Notes: a model not told the origin generated them from the sequence alone. 64,000 nucleotides of DNA from Pseudomonadota bacterium (GCA_023440825.1 JAEXRL010000013.1:1-64000); one strand, 5' to 3'. Counted from the first letter of the stretch, positions 1 through 9,591 are shown. Made by a program: numbers and translations.

Positions 1-1
1 C

Positions 2-1369
2 GAGGGGGCGATGGTGCATTTGTCGTCGCTAGCGGCCTCGGCCATTGGACGATTTAGCTTGTTTAGCCAGGAGCGTTTGCGCTTACTAGTGGCTTGCGGG
101 GCAGCAGCGGGGGTGGCTTCCGCCTACGGAGCACCTATTGCAGGCGCGGTGTTTGTGGCGGAAATCGTGCTCGGTGTAATGAGTATTTCGGTCTTGGGTC
201 CGCTGTTTGTGGCAGCGGCTAGTGCGAACTTAACCATGCGCATGTTAGGCAGTTATCAGGCTCCCTATCAGATGCAATTACCCGAGCAGGTATGGGGCTG
301 GAGCATTTTGCTCTTTGTGCTGTTGGGAATATGTATAGGTTTGGCTGCACCGGCTTTTTTGAAGTTGATGAATTTTTTTCGGCGTCTCTTTAAAAAGACG
401 GGTTTGCCCCTGCCTTTGCGCCTGAGCGCAGGTGGGTTGCTAGTAGGACTGGTGTTGGTGTTTGTGCCGGATGCGGCAGGTAATGGATACAGTGTGGTGT
501 CGTCTATGCTGCATCAGTCATGGACGTGGTGGGCCGTATTAAGTATTTTATTTTTTAAGCTGTTAGCTACCGGTTTAACGGTTGGTTCGGGTGCGGTAGG
601 GGGTGTGTTTACACCCGCTATTTTTGTGGGGGCAGCTTTTGGAACCTTATTTGGCAAGTTGGTTATGCTGATTTTGCCAGATCTTCAGGTCCCTCTGTAC
701 TTCTTCACGCTGGTGGGTATGGGCGCGTTTTTAGGAGCGGCAGCCAATGCGCCTTTTATGGCATTGTTGATGCTGTTTGAAATGACGCTGAGTTACCAAC
801 TGGTATTACCTTTGATGCTCGCGTGCGTCATGGCATATTTTGTCTCACATGCTGTGGCTGAGGTCACTATGTACGAGGTCACGCTGGTGCGTGAGCGCGA
901 TGCCTTGCTACGTCACAAATTGCGCCACACCTCATTGAATGACCTTATCCGCCCGGCCGATACAGTGATTAAAACGGATGCCTTAGTCAAAGATGCGTTA
1001 CAGATGTTTTTGGAGTATCCGGTAAAATACCTCTATGTGCTGGATGATCAACATCACTATCAAGGCGTGATTGCGCAGCAGGATATTACCCGCCTACTCA
1101 TGGACGATGCCGAGGCTCAGCAGCGCTGCGTAGGTGATATTTTGCGTATGGATTTTGTTCAGCCACTTAAGCCAGGTATGAGCCTAGACGAAGCTCAGGA
1201 ATTGTTTATTCACTTTAGTGGTGAACGCTTGCCGGTGATTAATGCGGATGAGCAGGGGCGTTTGCTCGGTGTGGTGTACAAATCGGCGGTTCTGGAAAAG
1301 TACTCGGCTATCAAGCGCTCTTTGGATAGCAGTGGTGAAGTGATGTTTGATCTGAAGGCGGGCCGTTAA
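2..1369 (+). CDS. CLC-family chloride channel with CBS domains (5' partial)
   Basis: Membrane channel or H+/Cl- antiporter of the CLC family. The reading frame is already open at the window edge: residues E-G-A just before the first ATG (position 11) are the tail of the CLC GREGP-type selectivity motif, so the true start lies upstream and the ATG at 11 is internal. A second CLC motif, GAVGGVFTPAIFVGAAFG, lies near residue 197, followed by hydrophobic helices. The last ~140 residues hold two CBS-like repeats (about residues 315-440), as in ClcB-type proteins. The next gene starts 22 bases downstream on the same strand. Substrate and direction of transport cannot be told from the sequence. Confidence 0.9.
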   Translation, partial: EGAMVHLSSLAASAIGRFSLFSQERLRLLVACGAAAGVASAYGAPIAGAVFVAEIVLGVMSISVLGPLFVAAASANLTMRMLGSYQAPYQMQLPEQVWGWSILLFVLLGICIGLAAPAFLKLMNFFRRLFKKTGLPLPLRLSAGGLLVGLVLVFVPDAAGNGYSVVSSMLHQSWTWWAVLSILFFKLLATGLTVGSGAVGGVFTPAIFVGAAFGTLFGKLVMLILPDLQVPLYFFTLVGMGAFLGAAANAPFMALLMLFEMTLSYQLVLPLMLACVMAYFVSHAVAEVTMYEVTLVRERDALLRHKLRHTSLNDLIRPADTVIKTDALVKDALQMFLEYPVKYLYVLDDQHHYQGVIAQQDITRLLMDDAEAQQRCVGDILRMDFVQPLKPGMSLDEAQELFIHFSGERLPVINADEQGRLLGVVYKSAVLEKYSAIKRSLDSSGEVMFDLKAGR

Positions 1370-1391
1370 TATTTTCTGGCAGCGCATTGTT

Positions 1392-2495
1392 ATGTTTATA
1401 AACTCTTACGCGCAAGCGAGTGTCGGTGTATTGCTCAGCGCTATAGTGCTGACCGTGCACAGTGCAGGGGCTGCTCGGCTAGAGCACTTGTCCGCAGTGC
1501 AGCTTTACAAGGTTGAGAATACTGCGGCGCCGGCGGCTCAGCCCCTGCCAGAACCCATCGCTTTTTTTGATACCTGGGATGAGGCTTGGGAGCCACAAGA
1601 TCATACATTAACCTATTTAGCGTATACAGGGCCTCGCTTACGGCCTACGGGTCTGGGGCCTGGAAAACTTGGGCTTCAGCGACCTAGGCAAGTGCAATGG
1701 CAGACGCGCAGTCTTGACGTGCCGGCCTATAGCAACTGGGAGCTAGGTGTAAATAACTGGCGTTACCGCGACGAGGAAGGTTTCAGTCTGGTCGTAGGAG
1801 GGCGTGCGGCCAGTGCGCCCAGTTGGGCCAGAGACGTGCGCTTAAGTGGTTTAAGCGTGGAGCAGCAGTACGCCGAGCAGGGGGCTTTGCCCGCCTGGTC
1901 GTATGCGGTCTCGGTAGGGGCCTTGGTATTAAGCCCTGCAACACAGCAAGGCGATTTACGTTATGGAGCGACCGCGGCCAGTATGACGACCAGTGTCGAG
2001 CCTTTGTCCAATTTACGGGTGGATACCTTGCTGGAAAATAGCACGGGCCTCGCGGTATATGGGCTAGGTGCGCGTTATGGTACTGACTATTTGGGGGAGT
2101 TGCAGGCCAGCGTCGCCCGTTCAAATCATCGCTACGGGCAGGGCTGGCGTTATCAGGCGTCCTATGGCTTGGAACTGTTCGAAGATACGCAGTTGCGCTG
2201 GAAACGCGAGCAGTATGAGTCTGAATTCGCCGATTTGAGCCGTTATCAAAATCTAGCGTCTCAACGGGCTGGCGCTTCTCAGGCTTGGGAGTTACATACC
2301 ACTCTTCCGTATTTGGGCAGTATCAGTACGGCTTATGAAATAGCACGAAATGATTTGGGTATTAAAGATAGGTATGTAGGCGTGTCGCAACAGTTCTGGT
2401 ACAGTTCCAGCCTACGAGTGCGTTTACAGGCGCGCCAGCATCTTGATGGGCAGAACTCCAATGTTGCCCTGTATTTCTCTTTACCCGTTTTTTAA
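1392..2495 (+). CDS. Predicted outer-membrane beta-barrel protein
   Basis: Not recognised by name. The 367-residue product opens with a hydrophobic segment ending in an AGA-A type signal peptidase site near residue 28. The rest is rich in alternating polar/aromatic strands (for example SYAVSVGALVLS, LAVYGLGARYG, SLRVRLQARQHL) and ends in ...YFSLPVF, a terminal aromatic typical of barrels inserted by BAM. Strand pattern and tail resemble the barrel part of fimbrial ushers, but no usher plug or chaperone gene is nearby. It sits between the CLC channel and recQ, 8 bases before recQ. A weak ribosome site precedes the ATG. Surface function is inferred from the barrel features only. Confidence 0.7.
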   Translation: MFINSYAQASVGVLLSAIVLTVHSAGAARLEHLSAVQLYKVENTAAPAAQPLPEPIAFFDTWDEAWEPQDHTLTYLAYTGPRLRPTGLGPGKLGLQRPRQVQWQTRSLDVPAYSNWELGVNNWRYRDEEGFSLVVGGRAASAPSWARDVRLSGLSVEQQYAEQGALPAWSYAVSVGALVLSPATQQGDLRYGATAASMTTSVEPLSNLRVDTLLENSTGLAVYGLGARYGTDYLGELQASVARSNHRYGQGWRYQASYGLELFEDTQLRWKREQYESEFADLSRYQNLASQRAGASQAWELHTTLPYLGSISTAYEIARNDLGIKDRYVGVSQQFWYSSSLRVRLQARQHLDGQNSNVALYFSLPVF

Positions 2496-2503
2496 GCATA
2501 GGC

Positions 2504-4342
2504 ATGTCTCAAACTGCACTTGATGTATTACAGGACGTTTTTGGTTACGACAGCTTTCGTGGTAAGCAATACGACGTAATTCAGACTTTGTTGCAAGGGG
2601 GGGATGCCTTAGTGCTGATGCCAACCGGCGGCGGTAAGTCGCTGTGTTATCAAATACCGGCTTTGCTGCGTGGTGGTACGGGAATCGTGGTGTCGCCCTT
2701 GATTGCTTTGATGCAGGATCAGGTGGATGCCTTAACCGAGCTGGGAGTGAAAGCGGCGTACCTGAACTCCAGTCAGGATTGGCAGACGATACGCGAGGTT
2801 GAGTATGAGTTCGCCACAGGACAACTGGATCTTTTGTATGTGGCCCCAGAACGCTTGCTAACGGATCGTTGCCTAGATATGTTGGCTCGTGCGAATTTGT
2901 CTTTGTTTGCGATTGATGAGGCGCACTGTGTGTCGCAGTGGGGGCATGACTTCCGGCCAGAGTATTTGGGGCTGTCCTTATTGGCCGAGCGTTGGCCTGA
3001 TGTGCCTCGAGTGGCTTTGACCGCTACGGCTACCGCGCAAACGCGAGCCGAGATTGCCCAGCGTTTGAATCTGGAGCAAGCACAGCATTATGTGTCTAGC
3101 TTTGACAGGCCTAATATTTTTTACCGCATCGTAGAAAAAAAAGAGGTGCGTCGACAACTGCTGGCGTTTATTCAAGAGGAACACCCGAATGACGCCGGCA
3201 TTGTCTATTGCCTATCGCGCAAGCGGGTGGATGAAACGGCCGCTTTTTTATGCGAGCAGGGCATACATGCTTTGCCCTATCATGCGGGCTTGGATGCCGA
3301 GCACAGAGCGCGTAATCAGGCCCGTTTTCTACGCGAAGAAGGGGTGGTGATGGTGGCCACCATCGCTTTTGGCATGGGGGTGAACAAGCCAGATGTGCGT
3401 TTTGTTGCGCATATTGACTTGCCCAAGTCGGTGGAAGGCTATTATCAAGAAACAGGGCGTGCGGGGCGCGATGGAGAGCCAGCTACCGCATGGCTGGCGT
3501 ATGGTTTACAAGACGTGGTGCAGTTGCATCGTATGGTGGCCGAATCACTGGGAGACGAGGCACACAGGCGTAACCTTGCGCAACAGATAGACGCCATGTT
3601 GGCGTTGTGTGAAACCACTTCCTGCCGGCGTCAGCGTTTGCTGGCGTACTTTGGCCAGCAGATTGAGGCCTGTGGTCATTGCGATACGTGTTTGGAGCCC
3701 CCGGAAAGCTGGGATGGTACGGTGGCGGCACAAAAGCTGTTATCGGCTATTTTCCGTTTGTGGCGTGAACGTGGGCAGCGTTTTGGCGCCGCTCACCTCA
3801 TTGATATTTTACACGGCAAGCGCACGGAAAGAGTACTTAGTAACCAGCACGAGAGCCTGAGTGTTTTTGGGGTGGGGACTGAGTTAAATGCCCAGATGTG
3901 GCGTAGTGTATTGCGTCAGTTGCTGGCACAAAACTTAATTGAAGTGGATACAGAAGGGTATCGCACTTTGGTGCTTACTGAGGCCAGCCGCGCTGTGCTC
4001 AAGGGCGAGCGCCGTTTGTTGTTACGTCGTGAAAGCGCCAGTGGCCCAGCAGCCCACAAGCTGAAGTCTCAACGCGCCGAAGAGCCCGTCTTAGAGGGCG
4101 ACGATTTACGTTGTTTTGAAGCCTTACGTGACTGGCGAGCTAGCGTGGCTCGTGAGCAGAGTGTGCCCGCTTATGTCATATTTCATAATGCGACCTTACG
4201 TGAAGTGGCGCAAAGACGACCCAGCACAATGGCGGAGCTGGACGGGATTAGCGGAGTGGGCGCGCGTAAGCGTGACACCTATGGTCAGGCTTTATTAGAT
4301 TGCGTGGCCAGTGTGATCAGCCGTACGGCGCAAGAAGCTTAG
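2504..4342 (+). CDS. recQ: ATP-dependent DNA helicase RecQ
   Basis: 3'-5' DNA helicase of recombination and fork repair, 612 residues, the usual full length. Motif I (LMPTGGGKSLCYQ) is near residue 40, the DEAH box (IDEAHCVSQWGHDFRPEY) near 137, motif VI with QETGRAGRDG near 313. A RecQ zinc-binding domain follows, with Cys residues at CRRQRL and CGHCDTC (about 373-398). A winged helix comes next and an HRDC domain closes the protein (about 530-605). The stop overlaps the ruvB stop by 4 bases in convergent orientation. Confidence 0.97.
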   Translation: MSQTALDVLQDVFGYDSFRGKQYDVIQTLLQGGDALVLMPTGGGKSLCYQIPALLRGGTGIVVSPLIALMQDQVDALTELGVKAAYLNSSQDWQTIREVEYEFATGQLDLLYVAPERLLTDRCLDMLARANLSLFAIDEAHCVSQWGHDFRPEYLGLSLLAERWPDVPRVALTATATAQTRAEIAQRLNLEQAQHYVSSFDRPNIFYRIVEKKEVRRQLLAFIQEEHPNDAGIVYCLSRKRVDETAAFLCEQGIHALPYHAGLDAEHRARNQARFLREEGVVMVATIAFGMGVNKPDVRFVAHIDLPKSVEGYYQETGRAGRDGEPATAWLAYGLQDVVQLHRMVAESLGDEAHRRNLAQQIDAMLALCETTSCRRQRLLAYFGQQIEACGHCDTCLEPPESWDGTVAAQKLLSAIFRLWRERGQRFGAAHLIDILHGKRTERVLSNQHESLSVFGVGTELNAQMWRSVLRQLLAQNLIEVDTEGYRTLVLTEASRAVLKGERRLLLRRESASGPAAHKLKSQRAEEPVLEGDDLRCFEALRDWRASVAREQSVPAYVIFHNATLREVAQRRPSTMAELDGISGVGARKRDTYGQALLDCVASVISRTAQEA

Positions 4343-5412
4343 CTATCGGCGAATAAGCCTGTGTTGGTACTGGAGCCTGGTGCTTGTAGACCCAGGTGAC
4401 GCCACGTGTTTAAGGTGGCGCAGCGACCGCGTGGGGTACGTTGCAAAAACCCGTGCTGAATCAGATAAGGCTCAATGACGTCCTCAATGGTGTCGCGTTC
4501 TTCGCCTATGGCGGCTGCCAGACTGTCTACCCCGACTGGGCCACCGTCAAACTTATGCACAATGGCCTCGAGTAGCTTGCGATCCATGAGGTCTAGTCCT
4601 TGTGGATCGACCTCTAGCATAGACAGCGCAGCCTTGGCGGATTCGGGGCTGATAATGCCGCCCGATTTAACGTCTGCGTAGTCGCGTACCCGTCGTAATA
4701 AGCGGTTGGCAATCCGAGGCGTACCGCGTGAGCGACGGGCAATTTCGTAGCTGCCTTCAGGCGTGCTTTCTACGTTGAGCAATTGGGCACTGCGGTGCAC
4801 GATGTGGTTCAGGTCATCGACAGAGTAAAACTCCAGACGAGATACAATACCAAAACGATCGCGCAAGGGATTGGTGAGCATGCCAGCGCGAGTGGTTGCG
4901 CCCACAAGTGTGAAGGGCTGTAAATCGAGTTTAACGCTGCGGGCAGCGGGTCCTTCACCGATTAGTATGTCGATCTGAAAGTCTTCCAGAGCGGGATACA
5001 AAATTTCTTCGACAACGGGTGAGAGTCGGTGTATTTCGTCAATAAATAAAACATCGTTGGCCTCTAGGTTGGTGAGCAAAGCGGCTAGATCACCGGGGCG
5101 CTCAAGTACGGGGCCAGAGGTTTGGCGCATATTGACTCCCATTTCGTGAGCAATAATATGCGCAAGCGTGGTTTTTCCTAAACCGGGTGGGCCAAATAAC
5201 AAGACATGATCGAGGGCTTCTTGGCGTTTACGAGCTGCAGCAATAAAAATTTCCAGTTGCTCGCGCGCGCGCGGTTGTCCCACATAGTCGTGCAGACTTT
5301 TGGGGCGTAACGCTCTTTCAATGGATTCCTCGGCACTGGACAAGCTTGCTGGTGTGACAACACGAGTATCGGGTAAGGGCGTGCTGGATAAAGAGTCTGA
5401 GTGTATGGCCAT
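4339..5412 (-). CDS. ruvB: Holliday junction branch-migration ATPase RuvB
   Basis: Hexameric AAA+ motor that drives RuvA-bound Holliday junctions. Walker A is GPPGLGKTT, Walker B VLFIDEIHR, sensor 1 GATTRAG, and a C-terminal winged helix holds the DRKLLEAIVHKFDGGPVG segment. I chose the ATG at 5412 (MAIHSDSLSS, 357 aa) because Bordetella RuvB begins with nearly the same residues; an in-frame upstream ATG at 5451 would add 13 residues. It is separated from ruvA/ruvC by a divergent threonine dehydratase gene, so it is probably expressed from its own promoter in the short gap before 5632. Confidence 0.97.
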   Translation of the reverse strand: MAIHSDSLSSTPLPDTRVVTPASLSSAEESIERALRPKSLHDYVGQPRAREQLEIFIAAARKRQEALDHVLLFGPPGLGKTTLAHIIAHEMGVNMRQTSGPVLERPGDLAALLTNLEANDVLFIDEIHRLSPVVEEILYPALEDFQIDILIGEGPAARSVKLDLQPFTLVGATTRAGMLTNPLRDRFGIVSRLEFYSVDDLNHIVHRSAQLLNVESTPEGSYEIARRSRGTPRIANRLLRRVRDYADVKSGGIISPESAKAALSMLEVDPQGLDLMDRKLLEAIVHKFDGGPVGVDSLAAAIGEERDTIEDVIEPYLIQHGFLQRTPRGRCATLNTWRHLGLQAPGSSTNTGLFADS

Positions 5413-5631
5413 GGGATAAGGACTGATTGAATACACAGTATGGTACACCATGCCTAGCTGTTTTTGCTACTGATGGGCTGATCCTGTTTGCTGCCAGGCA
5501 TGCAGTTTTGTTTGTATAAATACAGGTTTTCTTGACCTGGAGGATAGACGTGCGTGCGTGGCTCTGTCATGCTAGCTAGCACGATAATAAGTCTTGGTTT
5601 TTTAGCGTCATTCGCTTCATTAAGGATAGTT

Positions 5632-6609
5632 ATGTTAAGCACAGACAAGGCCAGCTACGAAGATGTTTTATTGGCGGCGCATACCTTGCGTAATGTAGTG
5701 TTACGCACGCCGGTGTTAAGCTCACGCAGTCTTAACGAGCAGTACGGAGCGCAGTTCTTTTTTAAATGCGAGAATTTTCAGCGTGGTGGAGCATTCAAGT
5801 TCAGAGGCGCTTATAACGCTTTAGCTAGGCTGACCCCGGAGCAAAGACGTGCTGGAGTGGTCACGTACTCGTCTGGTAATCATGCTCAGGCGGTAGCCTT
5901 GGCAGCGCGTTTACTAGGGGTGCAGGCCACTATTATTATGAATTCAGACGCGCCAAACGCAAAAAAACAAGCCACCTTGTCCTACGGCGCTGAAGTCATT
6001 GAGTACGATCGTTTGACACAAGATCGTATGCAATTGGCCGATAAGCTGGTGTCCGAGCGAGGCTTGTATTTGATTCCGCCGTTCGGGCATAAACATGTCT
6101 TAGCCGGGCAGGGTACCGCGGCCAAAGAGCTGTTCGAGGAAGTGCCGGGCTTGGACGAGCTGTATGTGCCTTTAGGCGGCGGGGGCTTGTTATCAGGATG
6201 CTTGTTAGCAGCACAAGGTCTGCAGCCAGACTGCAAGGTGTATGGGGTGGAACCGCAAGCGGGTAATGATGCCCAGCAATCCTTGCGAGTGGGGCACATA
6301 GTACAAATCCCGCCTCCGGTTTCAATTGCCGATGGCGCAGTCACCGTATCGTTGGCTCCTATTACCTTCGATATTATCCGCACGTATGTGCAGGCTATTC
6401 TCACGGTCAGTGATGAGCAACTGCTGGAGCGTCAGCATTTCTTTCTTGAGCGCATGAAAATGCTGGTCGAGCCTACTGGCTGCCTTGGGGCGGCCGCGGC
6501 CGTAGCACAGCCTGAGCGCAAGGGTAAACGCATTGGTGTGCTGATTAGTGGTGGCAATATAGACCTATCCACCCTGGCCAAGTACTTAAGTGCTCAATCA
6601 GGGGCGTGA
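5632..6609 (+). CDS. Threonine/serine dehydratase, PLP-dependent, no ACT domain
   Basis: Fold-type II PLP enzyme that deaminates L-threonine (or serine / threo-3-hydroxyaspartate) to a 2-oxo acid. The PLP lysine lies in FKFRGAYNAL (about residue 54), the substrate loop is SSGNHAQ, the phosphate-binding glycine loop is GGGGLLSG, and SGGNID is near the end. At 325 residues it lacks the C-terminal ACT domains of biosynthetic IlvA, so it is more like the catabolic or hydroxyaspartate lyase type. The start at 5632 is preferred because AAGGATAGTT lies just before it; a longer frame opens at 5554. Its 3' end overlaps ruvA by 12 bases, convergently. Confidence 0.88.
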   Translation: MLSTDKASYEDVLLAAHTLRNVVLRTPVLSSRSLNEQYGAQFFFKCENFQRGGAFKFRGAYNALARLTPEQRRAGVVTYSSGNHAQAVALAARLLGVQATIIMNSDAPNAKKQATLSYGAEVIEYDRLTQDRMQLADKLVSERGLYLIPPFGHKHVLAGQGTAAKELFEEVPGLDELYVPLGGGGLLSGCLLAAQGLQPDCKVYGVEPQAGNDAQQSLRVGHIVQIPPPVSIADGAVTVSLAPITFDIIRTYVQAILTVSDEQLLERQHFFLERMKMLVEPTGCLGAAAAVAQPERKGKRIGVLISGGNIDLSTLAKYLSAQSGA

Positions 6610-7176
6610 TAAGGACTTTAAAGCTTGCCTGATACCTTCGGACACGTCCAGGTCTTCAGGCAGGTTTTTTACGGCGGCACTGGCTTCTTTGCTGGAATAG
6701 CCTAAGGCTTCCAGAGCATGCAAAATGTCATGACGACTTGAACCCTTGGCTTCCGGGGGGCTAATACCCAGGTCGGCTCCCAGTTTGCCCTTGAGTTCTA
6801 GCAATAAGCGCTCGGCGGTTTTCTTTCCTATGCCTGGCACTTTCATTAAGTGCGTGCTTTCTTGGCGAGTTACCGCGTCGGCCAGCTCTTCAACCGTCAT
6901 GCCCGACAATAAAGAAAGTGCAGTGCGCGCGCCCACGCCAGTGACTTTAATCAAGGTACGAAAGCAACTACGTTCGGCAGCACGACTAAAACCAAATAAC
7001 ACGTGTGCGTCTTCTCGTATGGCCAAATGAGTATAAAGTTCGACTTCGGCCCCGAGCTCTGGCATGTCGTACAGTGTGCTCATGGGGACGTCGATTTCAT
7101 AGCCTACGCCATTGACGTCGATGCAAACAGTGGGTGGCAATTTTTCAATAAGCTTGCCACGTATACGTCCTATCAT
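6598..7176 (-). CDS. ruvA: Holliday junction DNA-binding protein RuvA
   Basis: Tetrameric junction-binding subunit that loads RuvB. The 192 residues show the N-terminal OB fold (MIGRIRGKLIEKLPP), the tandem helix-hairpin-helix region (VTGVGARTALSLLSG, VPGIGKKTAERLLLELKGKL, about 70-130) and the small C-terminal RuvB-contact domain from about 145. AAGGAAAACTC precedes the ATG. It follows ruvC by 18 bases and ends the dusB-fis-purH-ruvC-ruvA run. Confidence 0.97.
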   Translation of the reverse strand: MIGRIRGKLIEKLPPTVCIDVNGVGYEIDVPMSTLYDMPELGAEVELYTHLAIREDAHVLFGFSRAAERSCFRTLIKVTGVGARTALSLLSGMTVEELADAVTRQESTHLMKVPGIGKKTAERLLLELKGKLGADLGISPPEAKGSSRHDILHALEALGYSSKEASAAVKNLPEDLDVSEGIRQALKSLSRP

Positions 7177-7194
7177 GAGTTTTCCTTGAATCGC

Positions 7195-7734
7195 TTAACG
7201 AATAAGGCGACCGCCACGGATGCGGCGTGCGCCGGTTAACGGTGCGTGTTTTTCCAGTTGCTGTAAAGCGGGTGCATACTGTGCATGGCTGATAGCGCAG
7301 GCCAGTGCGTCGGCCGAATCCGGGGAAGGGGTGCCATTTAGCTGCAACAGATGTCTGACCATCACTTGAATTTGTTCTTTGGCGGCGTGGCCGTGGCCAG
7401 TGACGTTTTTTTTAATTTGTAAGGCCGTGTATTCGTGTACTGGCAAGTCCGCCAGGGCCAATGCACACAGAGCTGCCCCCCGCGCTTGCCCAAGTAACAG
7501 GGTAGAGTGGGGGTTGGTGTTTACAAAAACCTTTTCAATGGCCGCCACCTGAGGGCTATTGGCCTGAATAATTTCGGAAATATTTTCCAGTATTACTCTT
7601 AGGCGTTGTTCCAGACTTAGGTCAGTGGGCACTTTAATCGTGCCACTACTGACGTATTGCAGCCGGGAACCCTGTACGTCGATGACACCGTAACCGGTGA
7701 GTCGCAGTCCAGGGTCTATCCCAAGTATGCGCAT
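7195..7734 (-). CDS. ruvC: Holliday junction resolvase RuvC
   Basis: RNase-H-fold endonuclease that cuts Holliday junctions. The four acidic catalytic positions are visible: D in GIDPGLRLTGYG (residue 7), E in AIEKVFV (about 68), and the two Asp of SPDSADALACA (about 140-143). Length 179 aa is normal. The ATG lies one base after the purH stop, which indicates a shared transcript and translational coupling; there is no separate strong ribosome site. Confidence 0.97.
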   Translation of the reverse strand: MRILGIDPGLRLTGYGVIDVQGSRLQYVSSGTIKVPTDLSLEQRLRVILENISEIIQANSPQVAAIEKVFVNTNPHSTLLLGQARGAALCALALADLPVHEYTALQIKKNVTGHGHAAKEQIQVMVRHLLQLNGTPSPDSADALACAISHAQYAPALQQLEKHAPLTGARRIRGGRLIR

Positions 7735-7735
7735 A

Positions 7736-9328
7736 TTAATGGCGGAAGTGGCGGGTGCCGGTTAGCACCATGACTATGCCCCGCTCGTTCGCGGCAGCAA
7801 TAACCTCATCGTCACGCACACTGCCACCAGGTTGTATCACGCAAGTAGCACCGGCCTCGGCCACCACGTCCAGGCCATCGCGGAACGGGAAGAAGGCGTC
7901 CGAAGCCACCGCTGAACCCGCTAGGCTTAGGCCTGCCTGGGTGGCTTTGATGGAAGCGATCTTGGCAGAGTCGACACGACTCATTTGGCCCGCCCCTACA
8001 CCCAGTGTTTGACCAGCGCCACAAAATACGATGGCATTGGATTTGACGTATTTAGCGACGTTCCAGGCGAACAGCATATCTTGCATTTGTTGCGCGTTCG
8101 GCTGTGCTTGGCTAACGACCTTGAATTGAGTGCTATCGTCGCGGAAGGTATCGGGGGTTTGAACCAGCCAGCCACCGCCTACCCGTTTAATGTCAAAGGG
8201 GTTGTGGGCATCGCCTGCAGGCACGCGTAAGACACGAACATTTTTCTTGGCCGCGAAAATATCCAGTGCGCCTTGGGTATAGGCAGGGGCTAACAGCACT
8301 TCTACAAATTGCTGGCTGATGGCTTGGGCGGCTGCTTCGTCCACTTCGCGGTTAAAAGCAATAATGCCCCCAAAGGCCGATGTGGGGTCAGTGGTAAAAG
8401 CACGCTGATATGCCTGTGCAGCGGTATCGCCTAAGGCTACGCCACAAGGGTTTGCGTGTTTGACGATGACACAGGCACCACTATCAAAGCTGCGTACGCA
8501 CTCCCAGGCCGCGTCAGCATCGGCAATATTGTTATACGACAGCTCTTTGCCTTGCAGTTGCTCGTAGCGGCCTAGCAAGCCGGCGCCAATGTTTGCATCG
8601 GCATAAAATGCAGCCGACTGGTGTGGGTTTTCACCGTAACGCAGGGCTTGGCTTTGCTTTAACTGTACTGTTAGCACTTGAGGCCATACCTGACGTTCGG
8701 GCACGGCGTCTAGATCGGGCTCGGCTTGGCTCAGACTGCTTAGGTAGGCGGCAATAGCGCCGTCGTAAGCGGCTGTATGGGCATAGACTTTAGCGGCCAA
8801 CTCCAGGCGTAATCCGTACGAGGTTTGTTTGGCAGGGCTGTCCAGATCGGCCAGTACACGCGGATAGTCGGCTGGGTCGATCACAACACACACACCGCCT
8901 TCAGGGCCACCGTGGTTCTTGGCGGCTGCGCGTAACATGGCAGGGCCGCCAATATCAATGTTTTCTACCGCATCGTTAAAATTGCAATCAGGGCGTGCAA
9001 TGGTTTCACGAAAGGGGTACAGATTCACCACGAGCAGGTCGATACGGTCGATATTGTGTTCGGCAAGAGTAGCCAGATGCTCGCTATTGTCTCGGCGTGC
9101 CAGCAGGCCACCATGAATGCGGGGGTGCAGGGTTTTAACCCGGCCATCCAGAATTTCTGGTGAGCCGGTATGCTCTGCCACCTCGGTGACGGAAAGCCCA
9201 GCCTGGGCTAATAATTTTGCTGTGCCGCCTGTAGACAAAAGCCGGATACCGCGCTGGGCTAGCGCCTGAGCGAATTGAACGATACCGGTTTTGTCGGAGA
9301 CAGAGAGTAGAGCTGTCTGGATAGTCAT
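7736..9328 (-). CDS. purH: Bifunctional AICAR transformylase / IMP cyclohydrolase
   Basis: Catalyses the last two steps of IMP synthesis: formylation of AICAR with 10-formyl-THF, then ring closure. The N-terminal IMP cyclohydrolase part carries LLSTGGTAKLL and the RVKTLHPRIHGGLL segment. The C-terminal AICAR transformylase part has the KHANPCGVALG motif (about residue 288) and FRDGLDVVAEAG near the end. 530 aa, full length. It lies between fis (23 bases upstream) and ruvC (1 base downstream), a run that ties nucleotide supply to DNA topology and repair genes. Confidence 0.97.
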   Translation of the reverse strand: MTIQTALLSVSDKTGIVQFAQALAQRGIRLLSTGGTAKLLAQAGLSVTEVAEHTGSPEILDGRVKTLHPRIHGGLLARRDNSEHLATLAEHNIDRIDLLVVNLYPFRETIARPDCNFNDAVENIDIGGPAMLRAAAKNHGGPEGGVCVVIDPADYPRVLADLDSPAKQTSYGLRLELAAKVYAHTAAYDGAIAAYLSSLSQAEPDLDAVPERQVWPQVLTVQLKQSQALRYGENPHQSAAFYADANIGAGLLGRYEQLQGKELSYNNIADADAAWECVRSFDSGACVIVKHANPCGVALGDTAAQAYQRAFTTDPTSAFGGIIAFNREVDEAAAQAISQQFVEVLLAPAYTQGALDIFAAKKNVRVLRVPAGDAHNPFDIKRVGGGWLVQTPDTFRDDSTQFKVVSQAQPNAQQMQDMLFAWNVAKYVKSNAIVFCGAGQTLGVGAGQMSRVDSAKIASIKATQAGLSLAGSAVASDAFFPFRDGLDVVAEAGATCVIQPGGSVRDDEVIAAANERGIVMVLTGTRHFRH

Positions 9329-9351
9329 GTAAGAAGTGTGTTGGGGTGAGT

Positions 9352-9591
9352 TCAGGGTTGGATATTATGGGCGTTGAGCTTTTTGCGTAAGGTGCTGCGT
9401 GTAATACCTAGCATTTCCGCTGCTTTGGATTGATTGCCAGCAGATTTCTCCAGGGCGACCTGTAAAACGGGTCGCTCTACGCATGAAATCACCATGGAAA
9501 GCATATCGCGTGGCTCGGAGTCACCGAGGTCAGCAAAGTAGCGTTCCAGGCGCTCACGCACGGATTGCTCTAGTGGATTCGTAATTGACAT
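9352..9591 (-). CDS. fis: Fis-family nucleoid-associated DNA-binding protein
   Basis: Small homodimeric DNA-bending regulator. The 79 residues end in the Fis-type helix-turn-helix: GNQSKAAEMLGITRSTLRKK is preceded by the VLQVALEKSA helix. It is shorter than enterobacterial Fis (98 aa) but typical of beta-proteobacteria. It follows dusB by 39 bases, the same dusB-fis pairing as in enterobacteria, and precedes purH. A growth-rate-regulated role is known for E. coli Fis and is only inferred here. Confidence 0.93.
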   Translation of the reverse strand: MSITNPLEQSVRERLERYFADLGDSEPRDMLSMVISCVERPVLQVALEKSAGNQSKAAEMLGITRSTLRKKLNAHNIQP

